Shown one piece after another: positions 40,904-49,174 of a DNA stretch of 64,000 nt (within the stretch, counting starts at the first letter, position 1; each line of letters begins with the position of its first letter). The stretch lies in contig OZ244151.1 of the NCBI GenBank assembly GCA_965216195.1, forward strand, positions 3,596,001-3,660,000, given 5' to 3'. The notes below the pieces were generated by a model. The model was not told where the DNA came from, ran no database searches, and was given only the letters and a program-made list of their open reading frames with translations. The stretch is from Aridibacter sp965216195 (lineage in GTDB: Bacteria; Acidobacteriota; Blastocatellia; Pyrinomonadales; Pyrinomonadaceae). A program made the position numbers and the translations under genes.

Positions 40904-42673
40904 ATGAGCGAAAACCCAAAACAGCAGCTGGCGGTTAAAGAACGACACTTGTCCGAAACCGCGTTGGAAAAGGTGTCCGCAAATACCGAGGCGCTTAATG
41001 GAAATCACGCGTTGGTAAAAACGAAGGATTTGCCGATTGCGGAGATGGTTTCCAATGAACAGCTAATTGCCGAAGAAAGAGACTTACTCGAATCGGAAGA
41101 TAAGGTTCAGAAAAGCTATGAGGGTTGGCGCGGTTGGTTTCGTTTAGCGAAAGTTTCGCGTGTGATCGGAATGCTTTCGCTCTATCTGTATCTCGACCAA
41201 TACGACGTTCATCGCAAACAGCATTTAAAGTTAAAAGAATACAGACTCGAAAACGCTCGCAAACTCTCGAGGCTCGCAGTTTTGGGGGAAAAATTTTATT
41301 CGCTCAGGCTCTGGTTTTTTCATACGTTTGTGCGCGTTCTCAAACGCCTTTTTGTCGGCACGGAACTAAATAAAGAGCACAACCAGGAAAAACAGGCGCT
41401 TTGGCTCAAGGAAAAAATCATTGGGCTTGGTCCAACGTTTATCAAACTCGGGCAATCAATGGGAACGCGCCCCGATCTTCTTCCTGTTCCTTTTGTGAAA
41501 GAGCTCGGAACGCTTGTTGACGATGTTCCTCCATTTCCAAACGAGGTTGCGTTTGCGCGGATTGAGAAAGAGCTGGGGCTCAAGATAAACCAGGTTTACG
41601 ATGAGTTTGAAGTGAAGCCCGTTGCGGCGGCGAGTCTTGGACAGGTATATCGCGCGAAACTAAAAACGGGCGAGGAGGTTGCGGTCAAAGTTCAGCGCCC
41701 GAATCTCGAGAGCGTTATCAAAGGCGATGTCGAAATCCTGCGGAAAGTGGCGAAATTCGCCGGGCGGTTTCCAAAGCTAAACGAAAATGCCGATTGGGCG
41801 GGAATGCTCAAGGAGTTTGACGAAACGATCCACGAGGAAATGGATTACGCAGCCGAGGGGCGCAACGCCGAGCGCTTTACGGAGAATTTCAAAAGCTGGA
41901 CAAACATACACGTGCCGAAAATTTACTGGGACGCGACGACCTCAAAAGTTCTCACGATGGATTTTATCCACGGCACAAAGGTGATTGATATCGAAGGACT
42001 TCGCGAAAGAAAGGTTTCGCCTGAAAAAGTAAACCGGCTTTTGATTCGCACGTACCTAAAGCAGCTTCTTGAAGACGGCTTTTTTCACGCCGATCCGCAC
42101 CCGGGAAATCTGTTGGTAATGAAGGACGGGCGTCTTGCCTTTTTTGATTTTGGAATGGTTGGGCGTATAACGCCAAAACTACAGGCGAAAATGATCGATG
42201 CGTTTTTCCACGTTGTGGCGAAAGACCCCGATGGCATCGCTCAGGATTTGATCGACCTCGATTTCCTAAAACCCGGCGCGGATGAAACGAAGGTGCGTGA
42301 AGTGGTCGTAAGAATGTTTAATTTCCACCTTGATCTAAAGCTCAAAGACGTAAACTTTAAAGAACTTACATACGATCTCGCCGATGTAATGTACGATTAT
42401 CCGTTTCGTCTTCCTGCAAACTTCACCTACATTATGCGAGCGCTGATGACGCTCGAAGGAATCGGCATCGTCACCGACCCGGATTTCAATTTTTTCCTGA
42501 CAGCGAAACCCTATGCGAAGGAGTTTATGCTCAAACGCGAAGGCAAAGACTTGCGAAAAGTGTTTGTTGACAAACTCCTGGGACGCGGCAACCAAAAAGA
42601 AGGAATCGATTGGAACCGCACCTGGAAACTCGCCAAGCTTGCCGCAAAAACCGTTCTAAATCCTGGGAAATGA
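40904..42673 (+). CDS. ABC1/AarF (UbiB)-family atypical kinase
   Basis: A 589-residue protein of the UbiB/ADCK family. After a long N-terminal region come KxGQ (FIKLGQSMGTRPDLLP, about 182-197), the Ala-rich nucleotide loop AAASLGQVYRAKL (about 244-256), VAVKVQRP, the catalytic HADPHPGNLLV (about 389-399) and DFGMVG. These kinases support quinone biosynthesis or lipid handling at membranes. A hydrophobic C-terminus is absent or weak. No ubiquinone or menaquinone genes adjoin. Confidence 0.9.
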   Translation: MSENPKQQLAVKERHLSETALEKVSANTEALNGNHALVKTKDLPIAEMVSNEQLIAEERDLLESEDKVQKSYEGWRGWFRLAKVSRVIGMLSLYLYLDQYDVHRKQHLKLKEYRLENARKLSRLAVLGEKFYSLRLWFFHTFVRVLKRLFVGTELNKEHNQEKQALWLKEKIIGLGPTFIKLGQSMGTRPDLLPVPFVKELGTLVDDVPPFPNEVAFARIEKELGLKINQVYDEFEVKPVAAASLGQVYRAKLKTGEEVAVKVQRPNLESVIKGDVEILRKVAKFAGRFPKLNENADWAGMLKEFDETIHEEMDYAAEGRNAERFTENFKSWTNIHVPKIYWDATTSKVLTMDFIHGTKVIDIEGLRERKVSPEKVNRLLIRTYLKQLLEDGFFHADPHPGNLLVMKDGRLAFFDFGMVGRITPKLQAKMIDAFFHVVAKDPDGIAQDLIDLDFLKPGADETKVREVVVRMFNFHLDLKLKDVNFKELTYDLADVMYDYPFRLPANFTYIMRALMTLEGIGIVTDPDFNFFLTAKPYAKEFMLKREGKDLRKVFVDKLLGRGNQKEGIDWNRTWKLAKLAAKTVLNPGK

Positions 42674-42691
42674 TGCTAATATAAAGCAGTT

Positions 42692-42928
42692 ATGAGCGTA
42701 ACCATTGAAACAAGAAAAACCAAAAACCATTTGGTTATCTCTATCCCTACTGACGAAATTAGCTCCGAGGAAATTATGGATTTGATTGCTGCTATCAAAA
42801 CGGAAATTGTGTTGCGAAAGAGCGAACTTACGGAAGACGAAGCTGAGGAACTTTCCGAAGAAATTAAATCCACTTGGTGGAACAAAAATAGTTCTCGAAT
42901 AAAGAAAATGAGTCTCGAAGATGTCTGA
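42692..42928 (+). CDS. Probable antitoxin of a PIN-type toxin-antitoxin pair
   Basis: A 78-residue acidic protein, beta-rich at the start (MSVTIETRKTKNHLVISIP) and helical later (DEAEELSEEIKSTWW). It has no recognised DNA-binding motif. It is called an antitoxin because the PIN-domain gene starts inside its last codons (ATG at 42921 overlapping the TGA at 42926-42928), the usual toxin-antitoxin layout with translational coupling. Confidence rests mostly on context. Confidence 0.65.
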   Translation: MSVTIETRKTKNHLVISIPTDEISSEEIMDLIAAIKTEIVLRKSELTEDEAEELSEEIKSTWWNKNSSRIKKMSLEDV

Positions 42929-43336
42929 AACAATAGTTTTGTAGATACAAATGTAATTGTTTCAGCACTAATTTCTGAACATAGAAAAACTCGCCAGATC
43001 CTCGCTAATAAACAATTTAAGTTTGTTGCTCCGAAATATATTCTTGTCGAGCTTTTTAAGCATGCTCGCAAAATCCAGGAAGCAACAAACTTATCGGAAA
43101 ATGACCTTCTGGATGTCCTTTCGGCGAGTGTTAATCAAATAGATTTTTTTGATGAAGATTTAATTTCCATAGGCTCCTGGGTTGAAGCGTTTCGACTATG
43201 CAGGAACGTCGATGAAAAAGATACGCCTTATATTGCTCTCGCATTGGAGTTGGATGCTCAAATTTGGACATACGATAACGAGTTGATTTTGGGATTAAAG
43301 AAAAAGGGTTTCGAGCGTTTCGTTGATAGTCCGTAG
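42921..43336 (+). pseudogene. PIN-domain toxin with one-base frameshift
   Basis: From the ATG at 42921 the frame reads MSETIVL then stops. Adding one T to the T-run at 42937-42940 gives MSETIVFVDTNVIVSALIS and an open frame of 138 residues ending at 43334-43336. All four expected acidic residues of a PIN nuclease are then present: VDTN, LVELFKH, EKDTPYIALAL and WTYDNEL. The defect is therefore a single missing base in a homopolymer, either a real inactivation or a sequencing error. Toxins of this VapC-like type cleave RNA. Confidence 0.85.
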
Positions 43337-43401
43337 ACACGTAGACATCCACATCTTACCTCTCGCGCAAATTTAGTGATAAAATCCTGTCAAAGCACTA
43401 G

Positions 43402-44370
43402 ATGGCAACACTTGCCGCAAAACACAAAACGACAGTTGAAGAATGCATTGTGAGATTGCTCTCGCGTGCGGAGAATTCGCGTGGGTTAAAGTCGGATGAT
43501 ATCAAACCGCGGGTTGTCGCTTCGGTTGAAAAGTATGTCCTAAAGGATGACGAAAAAGCCGGACACAACGAAATCTCCGAGTTTATTGATTCATTGCGTG
43601 CAGATGATCTGTGCCTGATCATCGCCTGTGAAAGAGGCGACGAAACCGCTTGGGGGGATATCGTGCTGAATTTTGATTCGAGCGTGAAATCTGCGGCGTA
43701 CAAGTTTGCGAAAAACAGAGAAGATGCGGAAGATTTGGCGAGTTCGATTTGGGCAGAACTGCACGGATTAAAACTCGACGCCGAAGGAAAAACGAAGGGC
43801 AAACTTTCATATTATTCGGGCAAGGGGAGTCTTGCCGGCTGGCTACGCGCGGTTACAAATCAGCTTGCGATTGATCAATTTCGCAAGATGAAACGGTTTG
43901 TTCAAACTGAGGATGATCGTGAGTTTGAAAACTTAGCGCAGGATTCATCTGAAAAGTCAGATTTCAAACCGGTCGTTAGTGGTTCGGATAATCCTGAAAA
44001 CGCTTTTGGCGAACAAGAAGCGCAGAAAGATATTTTGGCGTCGCTTCAAACCTCGATAACTGAGCTTGAAGATGAAGACCGCTTGCTTATAAAGCTCTAT
44101 TATTTCGACGGGCTCAAACTCAAAGATATTGCAGACACTTTCGGTTATCACGAAGCAACGGCGAGCAGAAAAATCGTTCGCGTGCAAAAAGAGATCCGAA
44201 AGGGCGTCGAAAAAAACTTGCGCGATCAACACGATTGGAACGAGAATGAAGTTAAGAAGTATTTGACTGACAGCGCAGAAAAGCTTGGTGTAAACCTCGA
44301 ACAGATGTTTGCGTTACTGCTTATGATGTTTGTTTTCGTGCAAGAATTTGTAAGGTTGGGCGTTCTTTAG
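43402..44370 (+). CDS. RNA polymerase sigma factor, sigma-70 family, with N-terminal extension
   Basis: A 322-residue protein. Sigma region 2 lies at about 85-165 (RGDETAWGDIVLNFDSSV, GSLAGWLRAVTNQLAIDQFRK) and region 4 at about 210-270 (LEDEDRLLIKLYYFDGLKLKDIADTFGYHEATASRKI). The first ~80 residues (MATLAAKHKTTVEECIVRLL...) have no sigma motif, and a C-terminal extension (about 275-322) ends in a hydrophobic stretch (MFALLLMMFVFVQEF). Family members of this size with a downstream zinc-finger gene behave as sigma/anti-sigma pairs; that gene is at 44482. Confidence 0.85.
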   Translation: MATLAAKHKTTVEECIVRLLSRAENSRGLKSDDIKPRVVASVEKYVLKDDEKAGHNEISEFIDSLRADDLCLIIACERGDETAWGDIVLNFDSSVKSAAYKFAKNREDAEDLASSIWAELHGLKLDAEGKTKGKLSYYSGKGSLAGWLRAVTNQLAIDQFRKMKRFVQTEDDREFENLAQDSSEKSDFKPVVSGSDNPENAFGEQEAQKDILASLQTSITELEDEDRLLIKLYYFDGLKLKDIADTFGYHEATASRKIVRVQKEIRKGVEKNLRDQHDWNENEVKKYLTDSAEKLGVNLEQMFALLLMMFVFVQEFVRLGVL

Positions 44371-44481
44371 TTGCGGCAAGAGTCGTATCGAAGAGACTAA
44401 ACAGGGATATACAGGATGGACAGGATGAAAAAGAAACGAAAAATCGTCGTCTCAAACCCTGCGTTCTCAATGGTTAGATAG
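44371..44481. repeat. Short intergenic repeat between sigma and anti-sigma genes
   Basis: The gap contains ACAGGGATATACAGGATGGACAGGATGA-like sequence (44400-44427), with ACAGG occurring three times. Such sequence recurs widely in intergenic DNA of several phyla from memory. No promoter or gene evident. Confidence 0.45.
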
Positions 44482-45678
44482 ATGGAAAATGAATTCGACA
44501 ATGAAATAGATGCTCTTTTGCGTGGGGCGATGCGAAGCGGTGAGACATTACGAAGCACCGATTCGGGCGAACACCTGGATGCAGACGAGATCGTTATTTT
44601 TGCCGAAAACGCTTTACCTGAAAAGGCTAAGCCCAGGGTTGTTAAGCACTTGGCCGATTGCGACAGGTGTCGAACAATTCTTTCAAACACAGTCATATTA
44701 AATAAGGAAGCGGATGAAGAAGTCGCTTCTGCGCCGGTAGCCTCAGATGTACGTAAGACAGTCATAGCTGCGTCAGCTCCCTGGTATAGAAGTCTTTTTG
44801 CCACGCGAAACCTTGCTTTTGGAATGGGCGGACTCGCAATCATTTTTGCGGGAATGCTCGGGTTTTTTGTTATTCAAAATTCAATGGTTTCAAATAAGTC
44901 TGAAGTCGCCCAGGTTTCCGATTCAGAATTGCCGGCAAATCGGGCGGCAGAACTACGACAATCAGAAGAAACTTTGGCTAATACAAACGCTGCTGATCCG
45001 GAGGCAATTGACCTGAAGGATTCGGACGTTGCGGCGACCCCAGTAGCTCCGCTGGATATTGAGAGCGACAACGTAAATGGGCCAAACCCGGGAGGCGTAG
45101 ACCGAAAGCAGCCGGATGGTGATGCGAAAAGCAATCGCGAAAACAAGTCCGATAAGATACAAGATAAGTCGACCGATAGCGACGTTGCTAAACGCACGGA
45201 TGAGCCTTTGGCGGAAGAGTCTGAGGTTGCAGATGAAGTGAAAGATGCAGCCCCGGGCAGAAAGCTCAGAGCGAGTCGAAAAGAGAGGGTTGGCAATGCA
45301 TCAGCTACCCCGGCGGCGGCGAAAAGAGCGGGAAGTCGCTCCGCTCCAAAACCCGCTCGGGCTAAGCCGTCCATCATGGAACAACCTAAGAGCGAAACGG
45401 CTGGGGCAGAAAGGCGAAAACGAAAAAGCGATATCTCAGCAGATTCCGTTGAAACATACAGCAAGAAATCAATTGCTACACGCAAGATCAACGGCAAAAC
45501 TTTTACGAGAAAAAATCGTGTTTGGTACGATTCTAAATATCGCGGTCAAAAAACAACCAACATAAAACGCGGCACGAGCGCATATAAAAACCTCGATAGC
45601 GGTGTGCGAACAATTGCCAAAAAACTTGGCGGTACCGTTGTTTTAGTATGGAAATCTAAAGCTTACCGAATTGATTAG
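44482..45678 (+). CDS. Zinc-finger anti-sigma-like membrane protein
   Basis: A 398-residue protein. The N-terminal HLADCDRC motif (about 56-63, H-x3-C-x2-C) is a zf-HC2/ZAS zinc site. One transmembrane helix (about 113-133, FGMGGLAIIFAGMLGFFVIQ) follows. The ~185-residue region after it is acidic then basic low-complexity sequence rich in Asp, Ala, Lys and Arg. The last ~70 residues (from ATRKINGKTFTRKNRVWYD) look like a separate small folded domain. It probably inhibits the sigma factor 111 bases upstream. Confidence 0.75.
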   Translation: MENEFDNEIDALLRGAMRSGETLRSTDSGEHLDADEIVIFAENALPEKAKPRVVKHLADCDRCRTILSNTVILNKEADEEVASAPVASDVRKTVIAASAPWYRSLFATRNLAFGMGGLAIIFAGMLGFFVIQNSMVSNKSEVAQVSDSELPANRAAELRQSEETLANTNAADPEAIDLKDSDVAATPVAPLDIESDNVNGPNPGGVDRKQPDGDAKSNRENKSDKIQDKSTDSDVAKRTDEPLAEESEVADEVKDAAPGRKLRASRKERVGNASATPAAAKRAGSRSAPKPARAKPSIMEQPKSETAGAERRKRKSDISADSVETYSKKSIATRKINGKTFTRKNRVWYDSKYRGQKTTNIKRGTSAYKNLDSGVRTIAKKLGGTVVLVWKSKAYRID

Positions 45679-45854
45679 ATAACTACTCATCCTATCCAAG
45701 TCACATCATTTTAGACTGATTAGTTTTCCTTGTTGATCCATATATAAGTATTCATAATAAATTGGAACATGATATATTAACTTGATTCATCTGGTGTGTT
45801 ACAATAATTATGGGCTAATATCCGCCCAACAAAAGAGCCAAAATTTGGAGCGTA
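45679..45854. promoter_or_regulatory. AT-rich leader of the PPK2 gene
   Basis: A 176-base AT-rich gap. TTGATT, 17 bases and TAATTA (near 45783-45811) form a weak candidate promoter. A GGAG ribosome site lies five bases before the PPK2 start at 45855. Confidence 0.35.
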
Positions 45855-46811
45855 ATGAGTCTGTATCTTAAAGACAGGGAATCAGTTATGGAAACTAAAA
45901 CGAATGATTTATTGGAAATGGATGTAAAGGGAAGACCGGGAAAAGATAATGGTTTTAAGAAATCCGATGTCCTTACGCTGGATGATTTACTAAAGATCAA
46001 ATCTCAAAAGAAATTTTTGGAAAAGCTTCAAAGCAAGAAAATAAGCACAAAGAAGATCGCCAAAATACTTAAATATGAAGATGAGCTAACCAAGCTTCAG
46101 ATTGAGCTCGTGAAGTTTCAGCGTTGGGTTCAAAACACGAATCAGCGGGTTGCGATTTTGTTTGAAGGACGCGACGCCGCAGGAAAGGGCGGGTCGATCA
46201 GACGGTTTATCGAGCATATGAATCCGCGTGCGTTGCGCGTAGTGGCCTTGCCGAAACCAACCGAAGAAGAGACCGGTCAATGGTATTTTCAGCGTTACGT
46301 AAAACAGCTCCCAAATGAAGGAGAAATCGTACTCTTTGACAGGAGCTGGTATAACCGCGCCGTCGTTGAGCCTGTGATGGGTTTTTGCACGAAAGAACAG
46401 TACAAGCGATTTATGAGACAGGTTCCGGAATTTGAGCACATGCTTTATGAAGACGGAATAACGCTGATTAAGTTTTGGTTTTCCATTTCAAAAAAGGAGC
46501 AGCTAAAACGTTTTACTTCGCGAAAAGGCAACCCGCTTAAGCAGTGGAAACTGAGTCCGATTGATGCCAAAGCTCAGGATCTGTGGGATCGCTACACACA
46601 GTTTAAAGAGAAGATGTTTAGCAAAACGCATACTACGTTTAGCCCGTGGATTATTGTAAGAGCAAATACGAAGAAAACAGCTCGGCTTGAGAGTATTAGA
46701 CACGTGCTCGCACAATCGGATTACGACGGAAAAGATGATGCGCTGACATCCCTGATTCCTGATCCCAATACGATACAACGCTTCCATCGCTCGGCGATCA
46801 ACCTCGACTAG
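45855..46811 (+). CDS. ppk2: Polyphosphate kinase 2 family protein
   Basis: A 318-residue PPK2. Walker A FEGRDAAGKGGSIRRF (about 102-117), lid-module GQWYFQRYVKQLP and Walker B FDRSWYNRAVVEPVMGF (about 160-176) are intact, with the PPK2-specific KQWKLSPIDAKAQDLWDRY. It transfers phosphate between polyphosphate and nucleotides. The start is supported by GGAG at the right distance; a second ATG 12 codons later is possible. The ~80-residue N-terminal extension is charged. It stands alone. Confidence 0.92.
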   Translation: MSLYLKDRESVMETKTNDLLEMDVKGRPGKDNGFKKSDVLTLDDLLKIKSQKKFLEKLQSKKISTKKIAKILKYEDELTKLQIELVKFQRWVQNTNQRVAILFEGRDAAGKGGSIRRFIEHMNPRALRVVALPKPTEEETGQWYFQRYVKQLPNEGEIVLFDRSWYNRAVVEPVMGFCTKEQYKRFMRQVPEFEHMLYEDGITLIKFWFSISKKEQLKRFTSRKGNPLKQWKLSPIDAKAQDLWDRYTQFKEKMFSKTHTTFSPWIIVRANTKKTARLESIRHVLAQSDYDGKDDALTSLIPDPNTIQRFHRSAINLD

Positions 46812-46891
46812 TTAAGGAAAAAATATCTGACATTTTGGTTAAAGTTTGATATAACAGTTCAAACTCAAAAAGCTAAACAATTTCAGATATT

Positions 46892-48460
46892 ATGCTATTC
46901 CTCACCCAATCAGCAGCTGTATACGGTATTGATGCCCTCATTGTAGATACCGAGGTAAATCTTCAACCATTTCAAAGCGAGGCCGATTCGGCTCCGCCAG
47001 TGATTATCGTCGGGCTGCCCGACACTGCGGTACGCGAATCACGCGAGCGCATTCGTGCCGCAATTGTAAACAGCTCATATTTTTTTCCATTTCATAAAAC
47101 TACTATAAATCTCGCTCCGGCTGACGTACGAAAGGAAGGGGCGAGTTTTGACCTGCCTATTGCTCTCGGAATCCTTGGAGCAAATGGTGATCTTGGTAAT
47201 ACTGAAAAGCTTGTTGATGTCTTAAGTATCGGTGAGCTGTCGCTCGATGGTCGCGTCCGACCCGTTCGCGGCGCCCTCTCAATCGCACTTCGCGCTCGTG
47301 AAGAGGGGATCGGGAACCTTGTGTTGCCGGAAGAAAATGCGCCTGAGGCAGCCGTCGTCAATGAAATAAACGTATATCCCGTGAAGGATCTTCGCGAGGC
47401 TGCAGATATATGTCAGGCGATTATTAAAAACGAGGTCCCACAGATTGCTCGGCTTGAGCTCGACGTAGACCATTTAAGAGAAAAAGAAAATAAATACGCT
47501 CTTGATTTCAACGAAGTTCGCGGACAGGCAACGGCAAAACGCGCGCTCGAAGTGGCCTCCGCCGGCGGGCACAATATTCTTCTCATAGGTCCTCCGGGAT
47601 CGGGAAAGACGATGCTTGCAAAGCGTCTGCCGACAATTCTGCCACCACTCGAATTTGACGAGTCCCTCGAGATCACAAAGATTCATTCCGTCGCAGGTTT
47701 AACCGGAAAAAGCGGTTTGGTGACGACGCGCGAATTCCGAAATCCGCATCATACAATTTCGCAGGCCGGTTTGATCGGGGGCGGCTCAATGCCAAAACCC
47801 GGGGAAGTTTCTCTGGCACACAACGGCGTCTTGTTTTTAGACGAGCTTCCCGAGTTTGAACGAGGCGCTCTCGAAGTTTTACGCCAACCGCTTGAAGATA
47901 AAGAGGTTACAATTTCGCGTGCAGCTCTGAGTTTAACCTTTCCAGCGAATTTCACGCTCGTTGCCTCTATGAACCCTTGCCCTTGCGGTTATTTTGGTTC
48001 GAGTCGAGATTGCAAATGTTCGCCCTTTCAGATTCAGCGTTACGTAGGGAAGATCTCAGGACCTTTGATGGATCGCATCGACATTCATGTCGATGTTCCT
48101 GCGGTGGACTTTAAGGAGCTTCGCGGACACGGAATTCCTGAAGGCGATTCATCTGAAACGATACGCCGCCGGGTTTTAAGCGCGCGAAAAATTCAGCTCG
48201 AGCGTTTTCAAGCAGAAGGAATCTTCTCAAACTCGGCCATGCAATCGCGCCACATCCGTCGTTTCTGCGAACTCAATTCGGACTGCGAAACGCTCCTCGA
48301 ACGCGCGATGCTGAAACAGGGTTTGTCTGCACGCGCCCACGATCGGATTTTGAAAGTCTCCCGCACAATCGCCGACCTCGACTCAAGCCATAATATCCAG
48401 CCGGGACATATCTCCGAGGCAATTAATTACCGCTCACTCGACCGCAACTATTGGACTTAG
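46892..48460 (+). CDS. comM: YifB/ComM-family Mg-chelatase-like AAA+ ATPase
   Basis: A 522-residue protein: N-terminal Lon-like domain (about 1-175; AAVYGIDALIVDTEVNLQ and LPDTAVRESRERIRAA), AAA+ core with Walker A IGPPGSGKTML (about 228-238) and Walker B FLDELPEF, and the C-terminal Mg-chelatase-like domain with a zinc-type NPCPCGYFG loop. ComM is a branch-migration helicase acting in natural transformation. Length matches the family. No competence gene adjoins. No ribosome site is visible before the ATG. Confidence 0.93.
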   Translation: MLFLTQSAAVYGIDALIVDTEVNLQPFQSEADSAPPVIIVGLPDTAVRESRERIRAAIVNSSYFFPFHKTTINLAPADVRKEGASFDLPIALGILGANGDLGNTEKLVDVLSIGELSLDGRVRPVRGALSIALRAREEGIGNLVLPEENAPEAAVVNEINVYPVKDLREAADICQAIIKNEVPQIARLELDVDHLREKENKYALDFNEVRGQATAKRALEVASAGGHNILLIGPPGSGKTMLAKRLPTILPPLEFDESLEITKIHSVAGLTGKSGLVTTREFRNPHHTISQAGLIGGGSMPKPGEVSLAHNGVLFLDELPEFERGALEVLRQPLEDKEVTISRAALSLTFPANFTLVASMNPCPCGYFGSSRDCKCSPFQIQRYVGKISGPLMDRIDIHVDVPAVDFKELRGHGIPEGDSSETIRRRVLSARKIQLERFQAEGIFSNSAMQSRHIRRFCELNSDCETLLERAMLKQGLSARAHDRILKVSRTIADLDSSHNIQPGHISEAINYRSLDRNYWT

Positions 48461-48467
48461 TTGGATT

Positions 48468-49013
48468 TTAGTACGATCGCGGAAAAGCTTTCTCAATACG
48501 ATCTATTTCGCGCTTTATTTCACTATATTCTAATAACCCAGGATTACTCACGGCATATTTGTAAGCTAAATATGACGACATCAACTCAGCGCGTTCATAA
48601 TCGCTTCTCCCGATCAAACGATAAAATTCTTTGGTGAGCTCGTTTTCTCTTCCCAACTCATAACTTTGGTTAAAATTCTCGAGATGAAAGCGATAAAGTT
48701 TGAGAAAAATCAGGACTACAAACTTTTCGTGTTTGCGTGTGCCACTCTTGGCGAAACGTGAAATTTCCATTTTTATATCTGAATTTAGTTGTGGCGCAAA
48801 GGGAATAACACCTTCTTTTCCAGATTTAGGTTCATAGCTTGTAGCGAATGATTTGAGCAGGATCGGCTCTGTCTCAGAAACAGCTCGAGATTCGGGTTTC
48901 TTGTTAACGGCTTTCGACCCAGTACTTTCTTGCATATTTGTATCTACTCCACTTTTGCAAGAGATAAGTAGCAGTGAAAGGAAGATTGCTGATATTGAGA
49001 AAATGATTTTCAT
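48468..49013 (-). CDS. Lipoprotein of unknown function
   Basis: A 181-residue protein with a lipoprotein signal peptide ending LLISC (Cys at about 19). A short disordered linker is followed by a mostly helical domain (about 75-175) with no motif I recognise (KFVVLIFLKLYRFHLENF, YERAELMSSYLAYKYAV). It is convergent with comM, seven bases apart. Confidence 0.65.
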   Translation of the reverse strand: MKIIFSISAIFLSLLLISCKSGVDTNMQESTGSKAVNKKPESRAVSETEPILLKSFATSYEPKSGKEGVIPFAPQLNSDIKMEISRFAKSGTRKHEKFVVLIFLKLYRFHLENFNQSYELGRENELTKEFYRLIGRSDYERAELMSSYLAYKYAVSNPGLLEYSEIKREIDRIEKAFPRSY

Positions 49014-49174
49014 TATATGTGTTTTCTAAACCTAAAAGAGATGTATACTCCCACGATCATTATAGGTTAATGGGAATAATCCAACTATTGGACATAAACA
49101 TATAACTCTGCAATCATTATCGAATCGCATAACGGTGAGCAGCAAGTGGTTGGCCAAAGCTGTGTAAGACAATA

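Noticed and set aside
42926..42928. Selenocysteine readthrough of the antitoxin TGA into the in-frame PIN sequence
   Set aside because: The downstream frame does continue as NNSFVDTN, and SelB is encoded here, but a one-base deletion explains the layout better because it yields a normal start MSETIVFVDTN; no SECIS hairpin was seen.
44371..44481. Tandem ACAGG repeat as a regulatory element of the anti-sigma gene
   Set aside because: It resembles common dispersed intergenic sequence and has no special position relative to a promoter.
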